A program made the position numbers and the translations under genes. From the NCBI GenBank assembly GCA_965213545.1, contig CBDBZL010000002.1, positions 124,001 through 188,000 of the forward strand: a DNA stretch of 64,000 nucleotides, written 5' to 3'. Under the pieces are notes generated by a model. It saw only the letters and a list, made by a program, of their open reading frames with translations, was not told where the DNA came from and made no database searches. Positions 1 through 8,051 of the stretch are shown one piece after another; position 1 is the first letter of the stretch; each line of letters begins with the position of its first letter. Source of the stretch: CBDBZL01 sp965213545. GTDB lineage: Bacteria > Pseudomonadota > Alphaproteobacteria > Sphingomonadales > Sphingomonadaceae.

Positions 1-172
1 GATCGACGAGCAACCAGGCGAAGGAAAGACCGTCGATCTGCTCGGCTGCCGATGGGGCATGATCGCCGCGCTGAACTTGCAACCAGGCTTCGTTCGGCTT
101 GAACCGGTCGTTGACCAAAGCTTGCGTCATCGTCTCCGCCGCCGCGTCCGGACATGCGTCAGCGCTGGTCAC
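1..172 (-). CDS. Probable NtrB-type nitrogen regulation sensor kinase, N-terminal part only
   Basis: An open frame continues on the minus strand from the end of dusB to the window edge. It can start at a GTG overlapping the dusB stop (GTGA, 172) or at ATG 130. Its last visible residues, around SFAWLLVD, look like the first strand of a PAS domain such as opens NtrB. In alphaproteobacteria dusB (formerly nifR3) is commonly followed by ntrB and ntrC, and this context is the main support. Only about 57 codons are visible, with no kinase motifs, so the name rests on synteny. Confidence 0.45.
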   Translation of the reverse strand, partial: MTSADACPDAAAETMTQALVNDRFKPNEAWLQVQRGDHAPSAAEQIDGLSFAWLLVD

Positions 173-1185
173 GCCGCCTGGGCGATACAATGGGGTTCCC
201 AGAACCGGGCAAGCTCGTCCAGCACCCGGTCGCCGTCCTCGATCGTGTTAACGCGGTGACGGAATTCGGCCGAACCATGCATCCCCTTGGTATACCAACC
301 CAAATGCTTGCGTGCGATGCGCACGCCGGCATGGGCTCCGTAATGTTCGAGCATTTCACAATAATGCCCTCTAACGATCTGAAATCGTTCCTCTAGAGAG
401 GGATCGGGACGATGGCCGCCGGTCGCCAGCCAATGCATCACCTGCCCCAGCAACCATGGCCGGCCATAGGCCCCGCGGCCGATCATCAGCCCGTCCGCTC
501 CCGATTGCGTGAGCGCTGTAGCAGCATCGTCGATGGTGCAGATATCCCCGTTGACGATGACCGGAATATCGACCGCCTCCTTTACCCGCCGCACGAAGGA
601 CCAATCCGCGTTGCCCTTGTACATCTGGTTGCGCGTGCGGCCGTGAACGGTGATCAGTTGAACGCCCAGGTCCTGCGCCATGCGCGCCAGTTCGGGCGCG
701 TTCAGGCTGGCATGGTCCCAGCCCATCCGCATCTTAACCGTCACCGGAACCCCGACCGCCTTGACCGTCGCCTCGATCAGCCGGCGGGCTAGCGGTACTT
801 CGCGCATCAATGCCGATCCCGCATATTGGCCCACCACCTTGCGGACCGGACAGCCGAAATTGATGTCGATGATGGCTGCGCCGCGTTGTTCGGACAGCTT
901 GGCGGCTTCCGCCATGGAGACAGGATCGCAGCCGACCAGCTGCATCGACACCGGCTCCTCGGCGGCGCCCCAGGCCGATTTTTGCACCGACTGGCGCGTC
1001 TCGCGAATGGCCGCCTCGCTGGCAATCATCTCGGTGACGTTGAGACCCGAGCCATAGCGTCGGACCAGCGAGCGGAACGGCCGATCGGTCACCCCGGTCA
1101 TCGGTGCCAGCACCACGGGCGAGGCGATGCTTACCGCGCCGATCTTGAGCGGCCCGAGCGTCGGCGGAGATGGAAGCGGAGTCAT
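169..1185 (-). CDS. dusB: tRNA-dihydrouridine synthase DusB
   Basis: FMN-dependent enzyme that reduces uridines in the tRNA D-loop. The 338-residue protein has the TIM-barrel start LAPMTGVTDRPFR, the catalytic-cysteine motif NFGCPVRKV, the KMRMGW strand, HGRTRNQMY, and the phosphate-binding GADGLMIGRGAYGRPW. The frame stays open upstream to 1356, but homology begins right after the ATG at 1185. That start also leaves a 79-bp divergent gap to ispDF, so I chose it. The stop overlaps the start of the next minus-strand gene (probable ntrB), suggesting coupled translation. Confidence 0.93.
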   Translation of the reverse strand: MTPLPSPPTLGPLKIGAVSIASPVVLAPMTGVTDRPFRSLVRRYGSGLNVTEMIASEAAIRETRQSVQKSAWGAAEEPVSMQLVGCDPVSMAEAAKLSEQRGAAIIDINFGCPVRKVVGQYAGSALMREVPLARRLIEATVKAVGVPVTVKMRMGWDHASLNAPELARMAQDLGVQLITVHGRTRNQMYKGNADWSFVRRVKEAVDIPVIVNGDICTIDDAATALTQSGADGLMIGRGAYGRPWLLGQVMHWLATGGHRPDPSLEERFQIVRGHYCEMLEHYGAHAGVRIARKHLGWYTKGMHGSAEFRHRVNTIEDGDRVLDELARFWEPHCIAQAA

Positions 1186-1264
1186 GACATGGGTGTGCTT
1201 AAACTTTGGGCAGCGATCTATCGGATTGAAGCAGGTGCGGCAAGCTTGTAGCGCGCGCTTCCTG

Positions 1265-2434
1265 ATGGCCGCCCCTCCAGCCCGCCCCCTGCCCCGCTTC
1301 GCCGGTATCATCGTCGCTGCGGGAAAGGGGATGCGCGCAGGGGGCCCGGTCCCCAAACAATTCGCGCTGCATCATGGTGAGCCGGTGGTGCGGCTGGCCG
1401 CCCGGCGGCTGGTCGAGGCTGGAGCCGACCCTCTGGTGCTGGTGGTGCCGGAGGGTATGCAGGACCAGGTTCGCATGATGGTGAGCGGATTGAGCCAGGC
1501 TTGCGAGCTGGTGGCTGGCGGTGCGAGCCGGCAAGCATCAGTTCGTGCTGGGCTTGAGGCATTGGGGCCGCGTTCGCCCGACCTGGTGCTGATCCATGAT
1601 GCGGCACGGCCCGATTGTCCGCCCGAGGTTGTCGCGCGGTTGCTCGAAGCGCTCGAGACGCATGCCGCCGCAATCCCTGTGCTCCCGGTGGTCGACTCCA
1701 TGGTCGAGGCGGAAGGCACCCTTCTAGGACGTTCGGCGTCGCGCCATCGTTTGCGCCGGGTGCAGACGCCGCAGGGCTTCCGCTTCGCTTCGATTCTGGC
1801 CGCGCACCGGGCGTGGAGCGACGCAAACGAGGCGGGCGATGACAGCGCGGTGGCGCGTTCGGCGGGCATCGATGTCGCGCTCGTCGCCGGCGACGAACGG
1901 CTGGCAAAGCTTACTTTCGCGCAGGATTTCGCCCCTGCTACCGATCGCCCGGCAATGCGCGTGGGGACCGGGTTCGATGTCCATCGCCTGGCGCCCGGCG
2001 AGGCGTTATGTCTGTGCGGCGTGCGCATCCAGCATGATCGCGGGCTAGCCGGCCATTCGGATGCCGATGTCGCATTGCACGCGCTGGTCGATGCGCTGCT
2101 GGGCGCCTGCGGGGCGGGAGATATCGGGCAGCACTTCCCGCCCTCCGACCCGCAGTGGCGCGGCGCGCGTTCGGCGCGCTTTGTGGAACATGGCGTGATG
2201 CTGGCGCGGCAGGCGGGCTACCGGGTGGGCAATATCGACCTGACGATCATCTGCGAAGCACCGCGGATCGGACCGCATCGCGACGAGATGCGTGCCAGCC
2301 TTGCTCGCCTGCTCCAAGTGGACCAGGCAGCGGTAAGCGTGAAGGCCACCACGACCGAGGGGCTGGGCTTCACCGGCCGCGGCGAGGGCATCGCGGCGCA
2401 GGCGGTGGCGATGTTGATACGCGATGAAACATAG
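1265..2434 (+). CDS. ispDF: Bifunctional IspD/IspF (MEP isoprenoid pathway)
   Basis: A fused protein of 389 residues catalysing two non-consecutive MEP-pathway steps: CTP:2-C-methyl-D-erythritol-4-phosphate cytidylyltransferase (N-terminal half) and 2-C-methyl-D-erythritol-2,4-cyclodiphosphate synthase (C-terminal half). IspD shows the nucleotide-binding start IVAAGKGMRAGG then PKQF, and LIHDAARP near residue 110. IspF begins near residue 230 with VGTGFDVHRL, followed by the metal-binding GHSDADVALHALVDALLGA. The fusion is common in alphaproteobacteria. ATG 1265 was chosen because the open frame upstream has no homology. The 3' end overlaps pncC by 11 bp, so the two are probably co-transcribed. 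Confidence 0.94.
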   Translation: MAAPPARPLPRFAGIIVAAGKGMRAGGPVPKQFALHHGEPVVRLAARRLVEAGADPLVLVVPEGMQDQVRMMVSGLSQACELVAGGASRQASVRAGLEALGPRSPDLVLIHDAARPDCPPEVVARLLEALETHAAAIPVLPVVDSMVEAEGTLLGRSASRHRLRRVQTPQGFRFASILAAHRAWSDANEAGDDSAVARSAGIDVALVAGDERLAKLTFAQDFAPATDRPAMRVGTGFDVHRLAPGEALCLCGVRIQHDRGLAGHSDADVALHALVDALLGACGAGDIGQHFPPSDPQWRGARSARFVEHGVMLARQAGYRVGNIDLTIICEAPRIGPHRDEMRASLARLLQVDQAAVSVKATTTEGLGFTGRGEGIAAQAVAMLIRDET

Positions 2435-2939
2435 CTTGTTCGATATCGAGCTTGCCGAACTTGCCCGGCAGGTTGTCGAGCACAACCGCGTTGCCGCGCG
2501 CCGCATCGCGCTGGCCGAAAGCTGTACCGGCGGCCTTGTCGCAGCCGCGCTGACCGAGGTTCCCGGTTCGTCCGACGTGCTCGAGCGCGCTTTCGTCACC
2601 TATTCCAACGCCGCCAAGCGCGAGGACCTGGGCGTGGCGGCAGACATCATCGATAAGTTCGGGGCGGTGTCGATCGCCTGTGTCTTTGCCATGGCACAAG
2701 GCGCGCTCGAGCGCAGCGCTGCCGATATCGCAGTGGCGATCAGCGGTATCGCGGGGCCCGGCGGAGGCAGTGCGCTAAAACCGGTGGGGACGGTGGTGTT
2801 TGCGCGGGCGAACCGCGGGCAGGAGAGGCCCGAAACGTGGTCGCGCCTGTTCGAGCACGATGCGGCCGAAGCGCAAGCCCGGCGCAGCGCGATCCGTCGT
2901 CAGGCGACGCTTTGTGCGCTCGAATTGTTGCTTCCGTAA
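2424..2939 (+). CDS. pncC: Nicotinamide-nucleotide amidohydrolase PncC (CinA C-terminal family)
   Basis: Deamidates nicotinamide mononucleotide to nicotinate mononucleotide in pyridine-nucleotide salvage. The 171-residue protein is the stand-alone CinA C-terminal domain: LAESCTGGLVAAALTEVPG, the YSNAAK segment, and the glycine-rich ISGIAGPGGGS with GTVVFA after it. No N-terminal molybdopterin-binding-like CinA domain is present. It starts inside the last codons of ispDF. Its 3' end overlaps the 3' end of the convergent coq10-like gene by 40 bp, which is tight but leaves both frames intact. Confidence 0.92.
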   Translation: MKHSLFDIELAELARQVVEHNRVAARRIALAESCTGGLVAAALTEVPGSSDVLERAFVTYSNAAKREDLGVAADIIDKFGAVSIACVFAMAQGALERSAADIAVAISGIAGPGGGSALKPVGTVVFARANRGQERPETWSRLFEHDAAEAQARRSAIRRQATLCALELLLP

Positions 2940-3358
2940 AGCTGGTCCGCGCGCGCTTCGAAGGCGGCGACCATCTTGCGAAAGGCGCGATCGATGAACT
3001 GGCCTGCGAGCGCCTCGAACATCCGGCTCTTGAATGCGAAATCGACGCAGAAGTGGATCTCGCAACCATCATCGGTCGGTTCGAAACGCCAGGAATTGTC
3101 CAGATCACGCATCGGCCCGTCGATATAGTGGACATTGAGGTCATGCGGCCGGTTCTTGACCACCTTGCTGGTGAACTTCTCGCGCAGGGCCTTGAAACCG
3201 ACCAGCATGTCTGCGGTCATCTCATGATCACTGTCGTGGCGCACGCGGGTGGCAATGACCCAGGGAAGGAACTCGGGATACCGGTCGACATCGGCAACCA
3301 GGTCGAACATCTGCGCGGGTGTAAAGGGCAGCCGCTTGGTCTCGCGGATCGAGGGCAT
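2900..3358 (-). CDS. Coq10/RatA-family START-like protein
   Basis: A 152-residue SRPBCC-fold protein starting MPSIRETKRLPFTPAQMF, with the family signature DVDRYPEFLPWV and a C-terminal helix rich in Arg, Ala and Phe (IDRAFRKMVAAFEARA). Relatives bind ubiquinone (Coq10) and support respiratory electron transfer; the same family is sometimes annotated as ribosome-associated toxin RatA, and sequence alone does not separate the two. Its ATG overlaps the lipA stop (ATGA), so the pair is translationally coupled, the usual arrangement in Sphingomonadales. Confidence 0.88.
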   Translation of the reverse strand: MPSIRETKRLPFTPAQMFDLVADVDRYPEFLPWVIATRVRHDSDHEMTADMLVGFKALREKFTSKVVKNRPHDLNVHYIDGPMRDLDNSWRFEPTDDGCEIHFCVDFAFKSRMFEALAGQFIDRAFRKMVAAFEARADQLYGSNNSSAQSVA

Positions 3359-4317
3359 CAGGCGAGCGCAGCACCGGTTGTCGTGGCCTTGGCGAACCGA
3401 GCCTTGCGCGCGCTGCGCATCTGAGCGAAATCCTCGCCTGCATGATAGCTCGAACGGGTCAGGGGACTGGCGGCGACCTGCAGGAAACCCTTGGCGCGCG
3501 CGACCTGTCCGAAGGCGTCGAACACCTGCGGAGTGACGAAATCCTCCACCTTCGCATGCCGTGGCGTTGGTTGAAGATACTGGCCCAGCGTCAGGAAATC
3601 GACATCGGCGCAGCGCATGTCGTCCATCACCTGATGAACTTCGAGCCGCTGTTCGCCCAGCCCCATCATCATCCCCGATTTGGTGAAGATCAGCGGATCG
3701 TGCCGCTTCACCTCTTCGAGCAGGCGCAGCGATGCGTAATAGCGCGCACCGGGTCGGATGGTCGGATACAACCTTGGCACGGTTTCGAGGTTATGGTTAT
3801 AAACATCCGGCTTTGCGGTACAAATAGCTTCAACCGCAACGCGCATCTTGCTCCGGAAATCGGGGGTGAGAATTTCAATCGTGGTGGTCGGCGTCTCGCG
3901 CCGGAGCGCCTCGATCACCGCGACGAACTGGCCTGCCCCGCCATCGGCAAGATCATCCCGGTCGACGCTCGTGATGACGATATGCTCCAGCCCCAGCCGC
4001 GCGGCGGCGGCGGCAACATGCGCGGGTTCGAGCGGATCGACCACTCGCGGCATGCCGGTCTTGACGTTGCAGAACGCGCACGCCCTGGTGCAAACATCGC
4101 CCAGGATCATCACCGTCGCATGTTTCTTCGACCAGCATTCGCCGATATTGGGGCAGGCCGCTTCCTCGCATACGGTATTGAGCGACAATTCGCGCATCAA
4201 CGCGCGCGTCTCATGATAGGCCTTGCTGACAGGGGCCTTGACGCGGATCCAGTCCGGCTTCCGGGGACGGGCGGATGGCGAATTGGACGTGCGCGGAGCG
4301 GCGGAAAGGTCGGTCAT
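3358..4317 (-). CDS. lipA: Lipoyl synthase LipA
   Basis: Radical-SAM enzyme inserting two sulfurs into octanoyl groups on E2 and H-protein lipoyl domains. Both cluster motifs are present: the auxiliary cluster cysteines in CEEAACPNIGEC and the radical-SAM CxxxCxxC as CTRACAFC. VTSVDRDDLADGGAGQF, TPDFRSK and a C-terminal QVAASPLTRSSYHAGEDF follow as in the family. The start MTDLSAAP at 4317 gives 319 residues; an in-frame ATG at 4341 would add eight residues and cannot be excluded. Coupled to the coq10-like gene downstream. Confidence 0.94.
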   Translation of the reverse strand: MTDLSAAPRTSNSPSARPRKPDWIRVKAPVSKAYHETRALMRELSLNTVCEEAACPNIGECWSKKHATVMILGDVCTRACAFCNVKTGMPRVVDPLEPAHVAAAAARLGLEHIVITSVDRDDLADGGAGQFVAVIEALRRETPTTTIEILTPDFRSKMRVAVEAICTAKPDVYNHNLETVPRLYPTIRPGARYYASLRLLEEVKRHDPLIFTKSGMMMGLGEQRLEVHQVMDDMRCADVDFLTLGQYLQPTPRHAKVEDFVTPQVFDAFGQVARAKGFLQVAASPLTRSSYHAGEDFAQMRSARKARFAKATTTGAALA

Positions 4318-4431
4318 GCGCCATCCATTTAGGCGCGCCACCAGGGCATCGCAAGCCGCGCCTACGTTCGCGAACCGCGCGCTGGCCCCGCTGATTGCCG
4401 CCCCTATATTGTTACGCTACCGGGACGCGGC

Positions 4432-5400
4432 ATGACCGATACCGCCATCGCCACCCTGACCTCGCCGGTCATCCTGTTATTCATCCTGGGAGCGCTTGCG
4501 GCGGTTGCGCGGTCAGACCTGGCGATCCCCGAGGCTATGGCCAAGGGGATGAGCCTGTATCTTATGGCCGCGATTGGCCTCAAGGGCGGTATCGCGGTTG
4601 CGGATTCGGGCTTCGATGGGAACGTGCTTGCCGCGCTGGCCGCGGGGATCGGCACAGGGTTAATCTTCCCGTTCTTCGCCTTCTGGCTGCTCAATGGGTT
4701 CGGCCGGCTCGATCGGCTCAACGCCGCTGCGGTCGCGGCGCATTATGGCTCGATCAGCGTGGTGACCTTCGTCACCGCGGTTGAAATCCTCGAGCTTCAG
4801 GGCCGCCCTCCCGAAGGCTATATGGTGGCGGTCATGGCGGCGATGGAAAGCCCGGCGATCCTAGCGGGTCTGCTGCTCGCCCGGGGTGGGGGCAATGAAG
4901 GCAGCACTGCGCAAGGCGGCGTGCTCCGCGAGGTGCTGTCCAACGCGTCGGTCGTGCTGCTGCTCGGCAGTTTCGCGATCGGCTATGTTGCCGGGCCGGA
5001 CGGCTATGTTCCCATCGAACCGCTCTTCGGCGCATTGTTCCAGGGAATCCTGTGCCTGTTTCTGCTCGACATGGGGCTGATAGCCGCACGCCGGTTCATG
5101 GATGCGCGCGCGGTGACCACGCGCCTGGCGGGCATCGCGCTGTTCCTGCCGCTGGTGCAGGGTGTTGTCGGCACGATGCTGGGTGCGGCGATCGGGCTCG
5201 ATATCGGCTCCACTGCCGCACTCGGGGTGCTGTGCGCCAGCGCCAGCTATATCGCGGTGCCTGCCGCCATGCGCCTGGCCCTGCCGCAGGCGGACCCGGG
5301 GATCTACCTCACCATGTCGCTGTCGATCACCTTCCCGTTCAACATTCTTATCAATATCGGTCTCATCAGCGCGCTCGCCGCGGTGCTGGTCGGACTATAG
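4432..5400 (+). CDS. sbtA: SbtA-like sodium-dependent bicarbonate transporter
   Basis: Integral membrane protein of 322 residues with about ten hydrophobic segments, matching the SbtA (DUF897) family. Visible marks are LYLMAAIGLKGGIAV near residue 40, the HYGSISVVTFVTAVE segment near residue 105, MAAMESPAILAGL near residue 138, and a symmetric second half ending ASYIAVPAAMRLALPQADP. SbtA imports HCO3- with Na+ in cyanobacteria. Here it heads a compact group with a P-II-like protein (9 bp downstream) and a beta-carbonic anhydrase, strongly supporting a bicarbonate/CO2 role. It is somewhat shorter than cyanobacterial SbtA. Transport itself is inferred. Confidence 0.88.
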   Translation: MTDTAIATLTSPVILLFILGALAAVARSDLAIPEAMAKGMSLYLMAAIGLKGGIAVADSGFDGNVLAALAAGIGTGLIFPFFAFWLLNGFGRLDRLNAAAVAAHYGSISVVTFVTAVEILELQGRPPEGYMVAVMAAMESPAILAGLLLARGGGNEGSTAQGGVLREVLSNASVVLLLGSFAIGYVAGPDGYVPIEPLFGALFQGILCLFLLDMGLIAARRFMDARAVTTRLAGIALFLPLVQGVVGTMLGAAIGLDIGSTAALGVLCASASYIAVPAAMRLALPQADPGIYLTMSLSITFPFNILINIGLISALAAVLVGL

Positions 5401-5409
5401 GAAAAGCCG

Positions 5410-5721
5410 ATGAACGAAGCCGTCGTCAGGAAGCGTATCGAGATACTTGCCGACAGCGCGCTGCTGCGCGTGGTCACCAACGCCATCGATGCCGCGGGCA
5501 TTACCGGCTGGACGGTGCTGCCGGTCAGCCAAGGCAAGGGGCGCGACGGACGCTGGCGTGAGGAGCGTGTCATGGGGACCGACAAGGTGCTGGTGCTGTC
5601 GATCGCCCCGCAGGACAAGGCGACCGCGCTGGCCGAGGAGATCGCCCCGATCCTCTCGAGCCACGGGCTGTTGCTGACGATGTGGGATGTCGAGGTGATC
5701 CGAGGCGAACGCTTCGGCTGA
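5410..5721 (+). CDS. P-II-like regulatory protein (SbtB type)
   Basis: A small 103-residue ferredoxin-fold protein of the P-II superfamily. The N-terminal strand and helix (VRKRIEILADSALLRVVTNAIDAAG) lead to GWTVLPVSQGKGRDG, the position of the T-loop, and it ends with GLLLTMWDVEVIRGERFG. The classical GlnB uridylylation tyrosine is not obvious. The position directly after an SbtA homologue matches cyanobacterial sbtA-sbtB pairs, where SbtB binds adenine nucleotides and gates the transporter. I infer the same partnership here; the ligand is unknown. Confidence 0.85.
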   Translation: MNEAVVRKRIEILADSALLRVVTNAIDAAGITGWTVLPVSQGKGRDGRWREERVMGTDKVLVLSIAPQDKATALAEEIAPILSSHGLLLTMWDVEVIRGERFG

Positions 5722-5730
5722 CCGGCAGCC

Positions 5731-6369
5731 ATGCCCGAGTTCGCCCGACTGCTCGAAGGTTACCGGCGGTTCCGAGCTAGCGCTTGGCCGCAGCAGCGCG
5801 CCCGTTTCGAAAAACTCGCCCGCGATGGTCAGGCGCCGCAATTGCTGGTCATCGCCTGCTCGGACAGCCGGGTCGACCCGGCGCAGATATTCGATGTCGA
5901 TCCGGGCGAGATCTTCGTTATCCGCAATATCGCCGCACTGGTGCCGCCGTTCGAGACCACCCCCGGGCGGCACGGTGTCTCCGCCGCGCTCGAATATGCG
6001 GTCGAGTTCCTTAAGGTGCGGCAGATCGTGGTGATGGGCCATGGCAGCTGCGGCGGGTGCGAGACCGCGCTTGCCGGATCGCTGGCGGGCACGCAGCGGG
6101 GAGCAGGCGGGTTCATCGCGGACTGGATCGCCTTGCTCGACGTTGCGCGCGAGACGGTGCTTGCGGATCCGGGTGTCGCGGGCGAGGCGGCGGGGCGGGC
6201 GATGGAGCTTGCCGCCGTGCGCGTCAGTCTTGCCAATCTGCGCACCTTTCCCGGTATCGCGCGGCGCGAGGCAACAGGCGCGCTGGTGCTGCGCGGAACC
6301 TATTTTGCCATTGCCGACGGGGTGCTCGAATTGCTGGACGAGGCCGACGGATGCTTCAGGCCGGTGTGA
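5731..6369 (+). CDS. Beta-class carbonic anhydrase
   Basis: Zinc enzyme interconverting CO2 and HCO3-. The 212-residue protein has all beta-class site residues: Cys43 and the Asp45-Arg47 pair in IACSDSRVDP, then His104 and Cys107 in MGHGSCGGC. RNIAALVPPFE and HGVSAALEYAV also match the family. No signal peptide is seen, so it is presumably cytoplasmic. It follows the P-II-like gene by 9 bp, completing a transporter, sensor and hydratase unit. Confidence 0.94.
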   Translation: MPEFARLLEGYRRFRASAWPQQRARFEKLARDGQAPQLLVIACSDSRVDPAQIFDVDPGEIFVIRNIAALVPPFETTPGRHGVSAALEYAVEFLKVRQIVVMGHGSCGGCETALAGSLAGTQRGAGGFIADWIALLDVARETVLADPGVAGEAAGRAMELAAVRVSLANLRTFPGIARREATGALVLRGTYFAIADGVLELLDEADGCFRPV

Positions 6370-6406
6370 TCTTGCGCCGCTTCGGGCTTCGCGCCAAGGG
6401 ATCGCC

Positions 6407-7132
6407 ATGCCTGAAGGAAACTTAAGAAACATCGCGCTGCTCATCGATGCTGACAACGTGAGCAGCAGCGGCATCGACCCGGTGCTGACCGTGCTTGCCG
6501 AACTGGGCCAGGTGAATATCCGCCGTGCTTACGGAAACTGGTCCAAGCCGGCGCTGTCCGGATGGGACAAGATCAGCCACCGCTATGGGCTTCAGCTCGT
6601 TCACCAGACCGATTTTACCCGAGGGAAGAACGCCACCGACATCGCCATGACCATCGATGCCATCGACCTGCTCAACGCGGGCAAGGTGGATGGCTTTGGC
6701 ATCATGAGCTCGGATAGCGACTTCACCCCGCTGGTGACACGGCTGCGTCAGGACGGGTTGATCGTCTATGGGTTCGGGTCGAACAAGGCGCCCGAGGCTT
6801 TCAAGACCGCCTGCACCCGTTTCATCGATGTCGACCAGCTGATCCGCACCGAGGCGGCCGAGGACGAGCGCCCCGCCGGCCAGGTGAACAAGGGCCGCAC
6901 GGTGGATGACGAGCTTATCGAACTGCTGGGCCGGGCGTGGAAGTCGGCCAATCGCGATGACGGCGGGTTCGCCAAGCTTCAGGAAGTGGGTCAGATCGCC
7001 GGCAACCGGTCCAGTTTCGATGTCCGCAATTACGGGTTCAAGCGCTTGTCCGACCTGGTCCGCGCCACGAACGAGAACTTCAAGCTGGAGCGGCGCGAGG
7101 ATGGCCAGCTTTATGTTCGACGGCTACGCTGA
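6407..7132 (+). CDS. NYN-domain protein with C-terminal OST-HTH/LOTUS domain
   Basis: A 241-residue protein whose first 150 residues form a NYN (PIN-like) nuclease domain: ALLIDADNVSSSGID, then KNATDIAMTIDAIDLL and the acidic GIMSSDSDFTPLVTRLR, which carry conserved aspartates of the fold. A linker after residue 150 precedes a compact C-terminal domain (LIELLGRAWKSANRDDGG to YGFKRLSDLVRAT) resembling OST-HTH/LOTUS RNA-binding modules. Likely an RNA-processing nuclease of unknown target. The frame is open far upstream, but the start MPEGNLRN at 6407 is where homology begins. Confidence 0.85.
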   Translation: MPEGNLRNIALLIDADNVSSSGIDPVLTVLAELGQVNIRRAYGNWSKPALSGWDKISHRYGLQLVHQTDFTRGKNATDIAMTIDAIDLLNAGKVDGFGIMSSDSDFTPLVTRLRQDGLIVYGFGSNKAPEAFKTACTRFIDVDQLIRTEAAEDERPAGQVNKGRTVDDELIELLGRAWKSANRDDGGFAKLQEVGQIAGNRSSFDVRNYGFKRLSDLVRATNENFKLERREDGQLYVRRLR

Positions 7133-7202
7133 ACTAAGCCCTTAACATAGGGCGTAAATTCGCTAGCACTCGGTTTTAGTCGAGCGAGGGGAAATACTGG
7201 AT

Positions 7203-8009
7203 ATGGTCGACAAGTCACAAAGGTTCACCCAGCTCGTGCGCATCGGGTATTTTTCCCGCGCGGTGCTGTATGGCCTGCTCGGCGTGATCGCGCTGACCAG
7301 TGCAGGCAGTATCAGCGAAGGCACCGATGGCGTGATGCAAGCGATCGAGAACTTCCCGGCCGGCACCTTCATGTTGTGGGTGCTGGTGATCGGCCTGTTC
7401 GCCTACGCGCTGTTCCGCTTCGCCTCGTTCTTCTTCGATATTGAGAACAATGGCTCGGACGCCAAGGGCTGGGGCAAACGGGTCGGCCATGCCGGAAGCG
7501 GTATCGGACACCTGGCGCTTGCCTGGTCGGCATTCCAGATCGCCAATAGCGAGCGCAGCGGTGGTGGCGGCAGCGCCGGCGGGGCGCAGGAGGCGGCCTC
7601 GGGCGTGCTCTCGATTACCATGGGTGCCGCGGTGCTCGGCCTGATCGGCGCCGCCTTCCTTGTCGCCGCACTGTTTCAGGCGAAGAAGGGTATAACTGGT
7701 GAGTTCATGCAGCGGATCAGCCCCGATGCGCCCGATGCGACCCGCTGGTTGGGCGCGGCTGGGTTCCTGGCGCGCGCTATTGTGTTCGTTGTGATTGGCT
7801 GGTCACTGATACAGGCTGGCTGGTTCTCGAGCTCGGCCGAGGTCGAGACCATGGGCGGCGCGCTTGCCTCGCTCGCTGGTCAGGGCTTCTTGTTCACGCT
7901 TGTGGCGCTGGGCCTGCTGGCCTTCGGTCTCTTCAGCCTGATCCTGGCGCGTTACAAGATCATCCCCGACATGGGCGAACAGGGCCGCGTGCCCGCCTAT
8001 CGCGCTTGA
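7203..8009 (+). CDS. DUF1206 membrane protein
   Basis: A 268-residue integral membrane protein with roughly six hydrophobic segments in three repeats. Each repeat opens with an Arg/Gly-rich strand entering the membrane, such as IGYFSRAVLYGLLGVIAL near residue 15 and GFLARAIVFVVIGWSLIQA near residue 200. This matches the DUF1206 family of unknown function. A ribosome binding site GAGGGGA lies ahead of the ATG. It stands alone between the NYN gene and the glutaredoxin-MauE gene, all reading rightwards. Confidence 0.85.
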   Translation: MVDKSQRFTQLVRIGYFSRAVLYGLLGVIALTSAGSISEGTDGVMQAIENFPAGTFMLWVLVIGLFAYALFRFASFFFDIENNGSDAKGWGKRVGHAGSGIGHLALAWSAFQIANSERSGGGGSAGGAQEAASGVLSITMGAAVLGLIGAAFLVAALFQAKKGITGEFMQRISPDAPDATRWLGAAGFLARAIVFVVIGWSLIQAGWFSSSAEVETMGGALASLAGQGFLFTLVALGLLAFGLFSLILARYKIIPDMGEQGRVPAYRA

Positions 8010-8051
8010 TAAGGTATTGAATACACGGGGCGCGGCTATAGATCGGGCGAC

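Noticed and set aside
5395..6474. A 359-codon minus-strand frame across the P-II-like and carbonic anhydrase genes
   Set aside because: Antisense shadow of well-supported genes; no recognisable motif.
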